A DNA stretch of 13,874 bases from Promethearchaeota archaeon (GTDB lineage: Archaea > Asgardarchaeota > Lokiarchaeia > Sigyniarchaeales > SOKP01). The DNA lies in contig JAEORV010000008.1 of assembly GCA_016840695.1 (NCBI GenBank), forward strand, positions 1 through 13,874. The letters run 5' to 3'. A program made the translations under genes and the position numbers. Below, in pieces: positions 6,785 through 13,372 of the stretch (position 1 is the first letter of the stretch; the number at the start of each line of letters is the position of its first letter). Under the pieces are notes generated by a model. It had not been told where the DNA came from and ran no database searches. It was given only the letters and a program-made list of their open reading frames with translations.

Positions 6785-7630
6785 ATGACACTTAACCTTG
6801 AAGTTCTTAAAAAAGACGAACATAACTTAGTGTTCGTTATAGAAGGAATTTCCATTGAAATGGCTAACGCAATTCGTCGAATCATACTAACAGAAATTCC
6901 CGTCATGGCAATAGACGAAGTGATAATTTTGAAAAACGATTCGCCTTTGTATGACGAGATAATTTCGCATAGACTGGGATTAATTCCGTTAAAAACCGAT
7001 CTCGAAATATATAAACTACCACAAGATTGTGAGTGCTCTGGTTTTGGATGTCCACTATGTCAAGTAAGCCTTACATGTGAAATTACAAATACTACAAATA
7101 ATCCTTTAGAGATTTACTCGGGAGATTTAAAATCGAACGATCCTGCTATTGTTCCAGTTAATCCTCGCATACCTATAGTAAAGATCGATAAAGACGATAA
7201 GGTAATTATAGAAGCTTACGCCATTTTAGGAACCGCAAAAGAACACGCAAAATGGCAAGCAGTCTCGAATGTTCATTATCAATTTTATCCAAAGATAGAT
7301 TTAGACGATTCTAAATGTGCAGCTTGCCCAGACAAATGCATCGTCTCAAGGATGTGCCCAAAAGATTTATTTGATTTCTCGAGCAATAAAACACCCAAGT
7401 TAAAAAAAGATTATCAAGAAACTTGCGATCTGTGTAATGCGTGTGAACTAAACTGTCCTGAAAACGCAATTCAAGCGGATCGCGAAGAGAATAAATACAT
7501 CTTCAGCATTGAAAGCGATGGAGCGTTGTCATTTGAAACAATCATTAAGAAAACTTTTGAAATATTCAATGAAAAAATAATAGAATTACAAGGCTCGTTA
7601 GAAGAGTTAGACATAGATCTCAGCGTTTAA
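6785..7630 (+). CDS. rpoD: DNA-directed RNA polymerase subunit D (Rpo3) with Fe-S domain
   Basis: The alpha/Rpb3-like subunit that, with subunit L, forms the assembly platform of archaeal RNA polymerase. It is 281 residues from the ATG at 6785. The dimerisation domain shows EMANAIRRIILTEIPVMAID (25-44) and SHRLGLIPL (61-69). The insert domain holds a Zn-type knot C82, C84, C89, C92 (CxCx4Cx2C), as in Rpb3. A ferredoxin-like domain follows with eight cysteines: C178, C181, C185, C191 (spacing 2-3-5) and C214, C217, C220, C224 (canonical CX2CX2CX3CP). This suggests up to two [4Fe-4S] clusters, known in some archaeal RpoD proteins to support D-L assembly. The C-terminal helix (SFETIIKKTFEIFNEK) completes the dimerisation domain. 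A TTG at 6776 would add three residues, but it falls in a TTGAT element better read as ribosome-binding sequence. The first gene of the cluster with rpl18e, rpl13 and rps9. Confidence 0.95.
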   Translation: MTLNLEVLKKDEHNLVFVIEGISIEMANAIRRIILTEIPVMAIDEVIILKNDSPLYDEIISHRLGLIPLKTDLEIYKLPQDCECSGFGCPLCQVSLTCEITNTTNNPLEIYSGDLKSNDPAIVPVNPRIPIVKIDKDDKVIIEAYAILGTAKEHAKWQAVSNVHYQFYPKIDLDDSKCAACPDKCIVSRMCPKDLFDFSSNKTPKLKKDYQETCDLCNACELNCPENAIQADREENKYIFSIESDGALSFETIIKKTFEIFNEKIIELQGSLEELDIDLSV

Positions 7631-7650
7631 ATTGCGTCTAAATCAAAAAA

Positions 7651-7664
7651 TTATTAAAATATAA
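7651..7664 (+). promoter_or_regulatory. Possible internal TATA-type promoter before rpl18e
   Basis: TTATTAAAATATAA lies about 48 bases upstream of the rpl18e start, in the 76-base gap after rpoD. The wide gap compared with the tight spacing downstream makes a second promoter plausible. The sequence match is only moderate. Confidence 0.3.
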
Positions 7665-7706
7665 CGAATTTACTTCATCAAGCACAACATAAAAAGAGTA
7701 ATTATA

Positions 7707-8063
7707 ATGAGCCACAAGATCACAGGACCTAGCAACCATTATCAGCGGAAGTTAATAAGAGATTTGTGGAAAACGAAGAGAAAGATTTGGAGAAAAGTAA
7801 GTAAAAAATTATCTGGAGCAAGACAACAAAGAATTGAAGCAAATCTATACCGAATCAACAACAAAACAAAGAAGAACGAGGTCATTGTTGTACCAGGGAA
7901 AGTGTTAGGAATTGGCGAATTAACTCACGAGCTCACGATCTCGTGTCTGGATTGTTCACAATCTGCGAGGAAAAAAATCGAAGCTTCCGGAAGTAAATTA
8001 CTCTCTATAGAAGAATTGTTAGAGCAAAATCCAACAGGAAAGAACATAAAAATATTTTACTAA
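7707..8063 (+). CDS. rpl18e: Ribosomal protein L18e (eL18)
   Basis: An archaeal/eukaryotic large-subunit ribosomal protein with no bacterial counterpart of the same name (related in fold to bacterial L15). It is 118 residues, normal for archaea. Characteristic segments are the basic N-terminus with NHYQRKLIRDLWKTKRKIWR, the core VVVPGKVLGIGELTHELTI (about 61-79), and the C-terminal SARKKIEASGSKLLSIEEL followed by NPTGKNIKI. It starts at ATG 7707, preceded by a weak GTAAT element at ribosome-binding distance. It lies between rpoD (76-base gap) and rpl13 (23-base gap) on the same strand, the standard archaeal order. Confidence 0.95.
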   Translation: MSHKITGPSNHYQRKLIRDLWKTKRKIWRKVSKKLSGARQQRIEANLYRINNKTKKNEVIVVPGKVLGIGELTHELTISCLDCSQSARKKIEASGSKLLSIEELLEQNPTGKNIKIFY

Positions 8064-8075
8064 TTAAAAATAACC

Positions 8076-8080
8076 GTGAT
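8076..8080 (+). promoter_or_regulatory. GTGAT Shine-Dalgarno element of rpl13
   Basis: GTGAT ends 6 bases before the rpl13 ATG at 8087, complementary to ATCAC of the 16S rRNA 3' end. Because this GTG is not in a usable in-frame start position, it supports reading the GTGAT before lysS and the transporter as ribosome-binding sites too. Confidence 0.55.
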
Positions 8081-8086
8081 ATACTC

Positions 8087-8560
8087 ATGATCGAATATCA
8101 ACTATTAGACGCAACTGACAAGATATTGGGACGGTTCTGCAGTCAAGTAGCAAAAAGAGCATTATTAGGGGAAAGAATTGTCATAATAAATGCCAAGGAC
8201 GCCATAATTAGTGGCAATCAGCGAGACATTCACGAGAAATACCTAGCCAAGTTAAACATTAGCACTGCTACTAATCCGCGTAGAGGTCCTTTCTGGCCTC
8301 GAAGACCTGACACCTTCATGAGGAACGTGGTTAAAAAAATGTTGCCTAGAAAGAAACTTAGGGGTAAGGAAGCTTTAAGATTAGTTCACATCTATATCTC
8401 GGACATTCCCGAGCGATTTAAGAATAGGTATCAAAAATTGGTCCCAAGCGAAGTGCCATTCGCAGATAAAAAGCGTCTTTCGTACTATAACAAGTACATA
8501 ACTTTAGACAATTTATGTACTCGAATTGGATGGAATAAACCAGTATTAGAGGTTCAATGA
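8087..8560 (+). CDS. rpl13: Ribosomal protein uL13
   Basis: A large-subunit ribosomal protein, 157 residues, archaeal/eukaryotic type. Recognisable segments are LLDATDKILGRFCSQVAKRAL at about 6-26, IINAKDAIISGN (33-44), the signature GPFWPRRPDTFMRNVVKKML (about 66-85), and PRKKLRGKEALRLVHIYISDIP. The GxFxxRRPDxxxxRxVxxMLPRK pattern is the archaeal L13 hallmark. Its TGA stop overlaps the first possible ATG of rps9 (ATGA), indicating translational coupling. It lies in the conserved order L18e-L13-S9. Confidence 0.95.
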   Translation: MIEYQLLDATDKILGRFCSQVAKRALLGERIVIINAKDAIISGNQRDIHEKYLAKLNISTATNPRRGPFWPRRPDTFMRNVVKKMLPRKKLRGKEALRLVHIYISDIPERFKNRYQKLVPSEVPFADKKRLSYYNKYITLDNLCTRIGWNKPVLEVQ

Positions 8561-8562
8561 GA

Positions 8563-8979
8563 ATGTCAACAAAAGTAAAAGTAATTCAATCATCTGGAAA
8601 AAGGAAGACAGCAATTGCGAGAGCAGTGCTCCATTATCCGGCAAAAGGATTGATCAAGATCAATAACATTCCCTTACAAGTATACGAGCCGGAACTTGCA
8701 AGACAGAGAATACAAGAAGTATTGGAAATAATTAACAATCCCAAGATGGAGAAATGCGATATTAGCGTGAAGGTTAAAGGGGGTGGCAGGAAGGGTCAAA
8801 CCGAAGCCGTTCGAATGGCTATAGCTAAAGCGCTAAATCAATTAATCGGTACTAAGACTCTTGAACGTGTTTTTAGAGAATATGATAACTCCCTTTTATC
8901 AGGAGATTCGAGAAGGACAGAACCAAAAAAGTTTGGCGGGAAGAAAGCACGAGCGCGACGACAAAAGTCGTTTAGGTAA
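8563..8979 (+). CDS. rps9: Ribosomal protein uS9
   Basis: A small-subunit ribosomal protein whose C-terminal tail reaches the P-site tRNA. It is 138 residues from the ATG at 8563. Signatures are SGKRKTAIARAVL (near the N-terminus), VKVKGGGRKGQTEAVRMAIA (residues about 67-86), and the basic tail KKFGGKKARARRQKSFR. An ATG at 8557 overlapping the rpl13 stop would add Met-Arg. The Shine-Dalgarno AGAGGT (8548-8553) is 3 bases from that ATG but 9 from the ATG at 8563, so 8563 is preferred. It is the last gene of the cluster: rpoN and rpoK, which often follow in archaea, are absent, and a convergent gene begins 17 bases downstream. Confidence 0.93.
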   Translation: MSTKVKVIQSSGKRKTAIARAVLHYPAKGLIKINNIPLQVYEPELARQRIQEVLEIINNPKMEKCDISVKVKGGGRKGQTEAVRMAIAKALNQLIGTKTLERVFREYDNSLLSGDSRRTEPKKFGGKKARARRQKSFR

Positions 8980-8996
8980 ATAAAAAAAAAAGAAAG
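8980..8996. terminator. A/T-run between convergent rps9 and flippase genes
   Basis: The 17-base gap is almost pure A on the plus strand (a ten-A run), giving a U-run at the end of the leftward flippase transcript. For rps9, T-runs just inside the opposing gene (9001-9018) could terminate transcription. Confidence 0.4.
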
Positions 8997-11744
8997 TTAA
9001 ATTTTTAAAATCTTTTTCTCTAGCGTTAAATCGTAAGCTTCTTTCATTGCTTCTTCGTATATATCAATCTTGAACTTGTTATGAAAGGGACTGTATTTAG
9101 CACCCGCTTTAGCTACTTTATACAGAGTTTTAGGAAGCGCTCCTAAACGACCCTCAACCATGCTCGCAGCTTTTTCGAATTCCTTCAAGGTATTTTTATC
9201 GTAACCTCCAAGTAATCCGTCTAAGAATGCGTAGAGATACATGAAGAGGAAGATTCCAATGATGAATAAGAGTGCTGTATTTATGAGTTTATCCCCCATG
9301 TCAATCATCCAAATGAGCTCACCGAAGAAATATAAAACGCCATAATTGATTACCGCTGCTAAAATAGGCGTGACAAAGGTAGTAAAGGGGTGTATTTTAT
9401 AGTCTGTAATTTTGTAGCGCACGATGATCCATGCCACGATATCTTTAGTCAAAACGGCAGGAATATAAGCTAGTAAAACAGCGGTCATATCTTTTAGCCA
9501 TATTATTAACACGATCATTAAAAGTGCTCTTAATGTTTGTTCGATAATCCATACGAGAGCAGCAAAGTGAGTTTTCCCTGTTCCCAAAAGGATCGCATCA
9601 ACAAGCCAAGAATAGATCCCGAATGCGTGAAATATCAGAATAAATGGCAGAAATCTTACAGCAGGACCGCCATAATCCTCACCTGCAGCGCCAATCAGAA
9701 ATTTTCCCCCTGTTGCAAAAAGTACAGATATTAAAAAGAAGGCAAAGTAGTTCCCCCACCGAAACGATTGGTAAATGTATAACTTAGTCAGTTTTTTTTT
9801 ATCATGCGCTCTAGATTCACTATATGCTCCTAAAAGGGATTGGCCCCAAAGTGTTACAATTTGGATTATCATACCAATATTCATTGCTAAGCTAAAATAC
9901 CCTAATTCGTTTGAGTAATTAGCGATATAAGCGCTGGTAAATATTAACTGTATGAAATATGTGATCTGAACAAAACTCTCTCCAAACGCTATTCGAGAGC
10001 CGAATTTCATGGTTTCCTTGAATTCTTCTCTGTTGAAATCGATCCTAAAGCAAGTTTTTGGCGAAAAACCCCGTTTTTTAAATAACCTGATTGAAAATAA
10101 GAAAGTCATCCAGTAATCAAAATAACGAGCGATTGAATACCCTATTCCCGCACCGAGAGCTTCTCCAAATATGGGATTTGCAGCACCCCATATTCTTCCT
10201 AGTGGACAAAAGATCAACTGACCTACTATTAGCCAGACTACCTCCCACATCACATATAAAATGAGTTGGTAGTCCGCTTTTTGCATTCCTTGGAAAGAAT
10301 ACATAAAAACGAGGAAAAATCCAGGATATTGAACCAATGAAAAAGAGATAAATACCCAACTCATGTGTGCAAGACTAGTAAGAGGGAAGATAAAAGATCC
10401 TAATAAGGCAAACATGGTAATTTGAGCTAATCCTGTAAACAACTGCCACCACACGAAAATTTGAATGTAGTGTATCGCTTTTTCTGGATTTTTGACCCTA
10501 TATTGCGAGAAATATTTAGCCAACGCGTAAGACGTCCCGAAATCAAACAATAACCAAGCTATTTGGAACGTGTTGTATGCGTAATAATACCAACCTGCCG
10601 CTTGTGGAAACGGTTGTAAAATTTGGGGCATGACAAAATTAGAAATTAATAACTGAGGGATTACTAAAAACAGACTGAGGAATAATGTTTTTAAAAATCC
10701 ACCTAACTGTCTATGTATTCCAATGACTTCCCAATCATCGCTTAAATCAACTCCTTCCTCTAGTTTTTTCTCAAGTTCTTTAGCTTCTTCGATTCTTTTT
10801 TGCTCTTCTTCTTCTGCTTGTTTTTTCAAGGTATCAATTACTGCTTGATCCATCCTTCTAGCAGATCTCTTTTTTACTACCACAAATCCAGTGATAGCCA
10901 ATGTTGCCAAGCAAATTATTACGATTAAAAGAATTACTTGTTCTAGTAAATGTGGAACAGGTGAAAATGGCCACACAGCATAAGTTTGATAGGGTAATCC
11001 TAAACTTTCAAAGAGCATGGTGTATAATAAGTAATTAAAGTATGGCCAAACCTTAAAATCAAGATTAGCGTTTGTTTCTAACCATCCCGTGAAAAGAATT
11101 ATTTCTCCACTACCTTTAGCCATTTCCATTATTAATGGTTTGCTATAAGTAGCTATTTCGAGATTCTTCGAAACAGGATACACGTCCACGATTCTCTTGA
11201 CTTGAGTGTTAAGATCTGAAGGGTTGATGATGGACATGTTTTTCATTTTCATGTCAGGTGCAGAATTCCAATCCATATATGTAGTTAAAGCATAGGAATA
11301 ATTTTTTACTACAAATAGCATTGATTCTTTGTTCTGTTGAAAAGTAACTCCAGTTACGAGTGTTAAATTCTCTAATAAAGTAGCATTATTGTGTAACTTC
11401 TGTCCCATAAAAATCAATACTGCTCCGCCGTTATCGACGAAACTCTCAATGACGCCCATTTTCGAGGGAGTTAATATTGCATCGAATATTATTATGGCAT
11501 CAATTCCCGATAAAGTTAGGGGATCTGATTCTGAAATTACCGAAATGTTGAAATTTTGAGTATCAACACCTAGGCTTTGCCGAAAAAGAGTGTCACTTCC
11601 TTTACTTATTACTAAAATGTTCTGTTTATCCGTTGATTGTCCAGAGGCATGGTTAGGAATAAGAGCTAAGCTAAAACCGCCAATTATTAAAGCAATAAAG
11701 CATATTATAGTTATTTTTGAGATTTTTTTCTTTAAGGCCTTCAT
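8997..11744 (-). CDS. Membrane fusion protein: extracytoplasmic GATase-like domain + polysaccharide flippase-like (MOP superfamily) domain
   Basis: A 915-residue membrane protein. Residues 10-28 form a signal peptide or anchor. About 40-262 is an external alpha/beta domain (QNILVISKGSD; then IDAIIIFDAILTPSKM and FVDNGGAVLIFMG) resembling the glutamine-amidotransferase-like/ThuA/DUF4350 fold, without an obvious catalytic Cys-His pair. It has five N-glycosylation sequons (N66, N120, N126, N148, N169). A membrane helix at 268-290 crosses to a charged coiled coil at about 295-332 (QAEEEEQKRIEEAKELEKK). From about 347 to 845 there are many hydrophobic segments, about twelve to fourteen, organised like Wzx/MurJ-type flippases. 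The polar tail at 846-915 is cytoplasmic. Likely role: moving a lipid-linked glycan across the membrane with an external sensing or partner domain; this is inference. The start is ATG 11744; the in-frame TTG at 11753 lies in a TTGAT ribosome-binding-like element. The two halves are in one uninterrupted frame. Confidence 0.75.
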   Translation of the reverse strand: MKALKKKISKITIICFIALIIGGFSLALIPNHASGQSTDKQNILVISKGSDTLFRQSLGVDTQNFNISVISESDPLTLSGIDAIIIFDAILTPSKMGVIESFVDNGGAVLIFMGQKLHNNATLLENLTLVTGVTFQQNKESMLFVVKNYSYALTTYMDWNSAPDMKMKNMSIINPSDLNTQVKRIVDVYPVSKNLEIATYSKPLIMEMAKGSGEIILFTGWLETNANLDFKVWPYFNYLLYTMLFESLGLPYQTYAVWPFSPVPHLLEQVILLIVIICLATLAITGFVVVKKRSARRMDQAVIDTLKKQAEEEEQKRIEEAKELEKKLEEGVDLSDDWEVIGIHRQLGGFLKTLFLSLFLVIPQLLISNFVMPQILQPFPQAAGWYYYAYNTFQIAWLLFDFGTSYALAKYFSQYRVKNPEKAIHYIQIFVWWQLFTGLAQITMFALLGSFIFPLTSLAHMSWVFISFSLVQYPGFFLVFMYSFQGMQKADYQLILYVMWEVVWLIVGQLIFCPLGRIWGAANPIFGEALGAGIGYSIARYFDYWMTFLFSIRLFKKRGFSPKTCFRIDFNREEFKETMKFGSRIAFGESFVQITYFIQLIFTSAYIANYSNELGYFSLAMNIGMIIQIVTLWGQSLLGAYSESRAHDKKKLTKLYIYQSFRWGNYFAFFLISVLFATGGKFLIGAAGEDYGGPAVRFLPFILIFHAFGIYSWLVDAILLGTGKTHFAALVWIIEQTLRALLMIVLIIWLKDMTAVLLAYIPAVLTKDIVAWIIVRYKITDYKIHPFTTFVTPILAAVINYGVLYFFGELIWMIDMGDKLINTALLFIIGIFLFMYLYAFLDGLLGGYDKNTLKEFEKAASMVEGRLGALPKTLYKVAKAGAKYSPFHNKFKIDIYEEAMKEAYDLTLEKKILKI

Positions 11745-11805
11745 AAAAATCAAGTTTTTATTAAATTAATTATGTAAAAAGAAATTATTTTACAATCAAT
11801 TTTAT

Positions 11806-11815
11806 CCTATATAAA
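11806..11815 (-). promoter_or_regulatory. Candidate TATA box for the flippase-fusion gene
   Basis: On the minus strand, TTTATATAGG lies about 66 bases before the ATG at 11744, predicting a leader of about 40 bases. It is the best TATA-like match in the AT-rich gap 11745-11889, which otherwise holds only the upstream gene's possible terminator. Confidence 0.35.
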
Positions 11816-11844
11816 CATATCATTGATTTATGTTCATTTAAAAA

Positions 11845-11876
11845 AGAAATAATAAAAAGATATAGAGCTAAAGCTC
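11845..11876 (-). terminator. Possible hairpin and T-run terminator after the GPH transporter gene
   Basis: On the minus strand, GAGCT-TT-AGCTC (11865-11876) forms a short stem about 14 bases after the transporter stop. It is followed within about 20 bases by TTTTTATTATTTCTTTTTT. The stem is only 4-5 pairs, so the T-runs may be the real signal. Confidence 0.4.
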
Positions 11877-11889
11877 CAAGTCCATATAA

Positions 11890-13284
11890 TTATAGTTTTA
11901 ATTCTTTTAATTTTTCTGTATTCGCCACCACTTCTTCTGGCGTGATATTATACAATTTCCAAAACACAAGGGCTCCAAGTGTCATTATGACGAGAGGAAA
12001 CACGGATATTTGGAATCTAAGCCCTAAAAGTGCAAGAGGATCCGTTGTTCCAGCAGTATATCCTGTAGTAACCACAATTAACCAGGCGCAAAAGAACCTT
12101 ATAAAAATTCCGACACGAGAGATGAAAGTAAATGTTCCCATATATAAACCCTCTCGACGTTTACCCGATTTTATTGTTGCTTTATCAATCATAGCAGAAA
12201 AAATTGGCATATTCATGCTAATAATTGCACCATCAACAAAACCAGCCGCAATCATGATAATTATTGTCAATCCTAATCCCTCAGGGCCACGAGGAACGAA
12301 AGCAAGAGGGATACCTCCACTAGCTAAGATCAATGCTCCTATTGTAGCAACTTTTTTTACGCCAATTTTATAAGAAAGTTTATACCAAATTGGCGCTGCT
12401 ACAATTACGAATACGATATAAAATACAAGTACTAATTCAGAGGATTTACCCATTAAAAGAATATCTTCTACAAAGTGGGGTATAGACAGCATTACAATTC
12501 CCATCGCGGTTGTATATGCTGTATATAACACGGTGAAAGCTAGAAAATTTCTATCTTTGAAAGCAATTCTCATTCCTTTAAAGAATGGATCGATTTCTCT
12601 CGCTTTATCAATTTCTGAGCGTCGATCTCTCATGCCTTGATCTTCTCTTACACCAGGAATCATCATGAGAAAGATAATAAAACTAAATATGGCAACGATC
12701 GTTACCGTTAGTGTCCATTGGCTAGTATCTGTTCGGTCCTCAATTATTAATGCAGGTATGATGACTCCAAGCAAAATTCCAATGGTTTCGAGAATGGCTG
12801 TAATAGTACCACCTATTCTTCTATCATCATTGTGGCGAAATTTATCTGGAAAAAGAGCAACCCTATTGATATCGTACAGCGAAAATACCATGTCTGTAAG
12901 GCAATAAAATATCAATAACCAAAAAAATACGGCGAGATCACCAGCTTGAGAGGCTAATGGAGACGAGAAGAGAAATATCACCATAAAAGCGTATGGAATC
13001 GCACCCATCATTATAAAAGGAAATCTCTTACCCCATTTGCTTGTAAATCTTGTTGATCTATCGCAAAGATATCCTAAAAGAGGGTCGTTGAACATGTTGA
13101 ATGCCGTATAGATAAATATTGCTATTACAAGCATAGAATAATTTAAATTAACAACACTGCTATAATAGTATTCCAATTGCTGGGAGTACATCTGACTCAT
13201 CATCAATCCTACTAAATTTCCCAGTTGAAACGACGCGATTATCCTTTTTGGAAAGCGCTTAACACTTACATCTTTTTGTTCCAT
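11890..13284 (-). CDS. MFS transporter, GPH (MelB-like) cation symporter family
   Basis: A 464-residue integral membrane transporter with about twelve hydrophobic helices. The glycoside-pentoside-hexuronide family signature is clear. NDPLLGYLCDRS with SKWGKRFPFI (66-91) matches the loop 2-3 motif, where Asp67 corresponds to the region of cation-coupling Asp residues in MelB. The second-half motif MIDKATIKSGKRREGLYMG (365-383) is also present. Family members usually carry sugars or glycosides with Na+ or H+; the substrate here cannot be inferred. The start is ATG 13284. The in-frame GTG at 13293 would add MIK, but it is part of GTGATAAAAATG, that is, a GTGAT ribosome-binding site 4 bases before the ATG. 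It lies upstream of and codirectional with the flippase fusion (145-base gap with its own terminator and promoter candidates), so the two are adjacent but probably separate units. Confidence 0.88.
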   Translation of the reverse strand: MEQKDVSVKRFPKRIIASFQLGNLVGLMMSQMYSQQLEYYYSSVVNLNYSMLVIAIFIYTAFNMFNDPLLGYLCDRSTRFTSKWGKRFPFIMMGAIPYAFMVIFLFSSPLASQAGDLAVFFWLLIFYCLTDMVFSLYDINRVALFPDKFRHNDDRRIGGTITAILETIGILLGVIIPALIIEDRTDTSQWTLTVTIVAIFSFIIFLMMIPGVREDQGMRDRRSEIDKAREIDPFFKGMRIAFKDRNFLAFTVLYTAYTTAMGIVMLSIPHFVEDILLMGKSSELVLVFYIVFVIVAAPIWYKLSYKIGVKKVATIGALILASGGIPLAFVPRGPEGLGLTIIIMIAAGFVDGAIISMNMPIFSAMIDKATIKSGKRREGLYMGTFTFISRVGIFIRFFCAWLIVVTTGYTAGTTDPLALLGLRFQISVFPLVIMTLGALVFWKLYNITPEEVVANTEKLKELKL

Positions 13285-13288
13285 TTTT

Positions 13289-13293
13289 ATCAC
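13289..13293 (-). promoter_or_regulatory. GTGAT Shine-Dalgarno element of the GPH transporter gene
   Basis: On the minus strand, GTGAT stands 4 bases before the ATG at 13284, the same geometry as before lysS. It decides between the GTG and ATG start candidates in favour of ATG. Confidence 0.6.
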
Positions 13294-13322
13294 ATTTTTT
13301 AAAAATTATTTAGAAATAAATT

Positions 13323-13335
13323 GAATATATATAAG
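13323..13335 (-). promoter_or_regulatory. TATA box of the GPH transporter gene
   Basis: CTTATATATATTC on the minus strand is centred about 46 bases before the ATG at 13284, predicting a leader of about 20 bases that contains the GTGAT element. It lies in the 88-base gap after aroA, so the transporter has its own promoter. Confidence 0.5.
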
Positions 13336-13372
13336 ATTTGAGGTGAAGTTATTTAAATGTAATTTCGAAAAA

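Noticed and set aside
11754..11889. A small RNA or small gene in the largest gap
   Set aside because: It is AT-rich with only a 4-5 base-pair hairpin and a TATA-like box; no stable structure or credible reading frame was seen.
11942..12373. Long open frame on the plus strand opposite the transporter gene (and others opposite glyA, lysS and the methyltransferase)
   Set aside because: Their translations lack family signatures and lie antisense to genes with clear conserved motifs; they are shadow frames.
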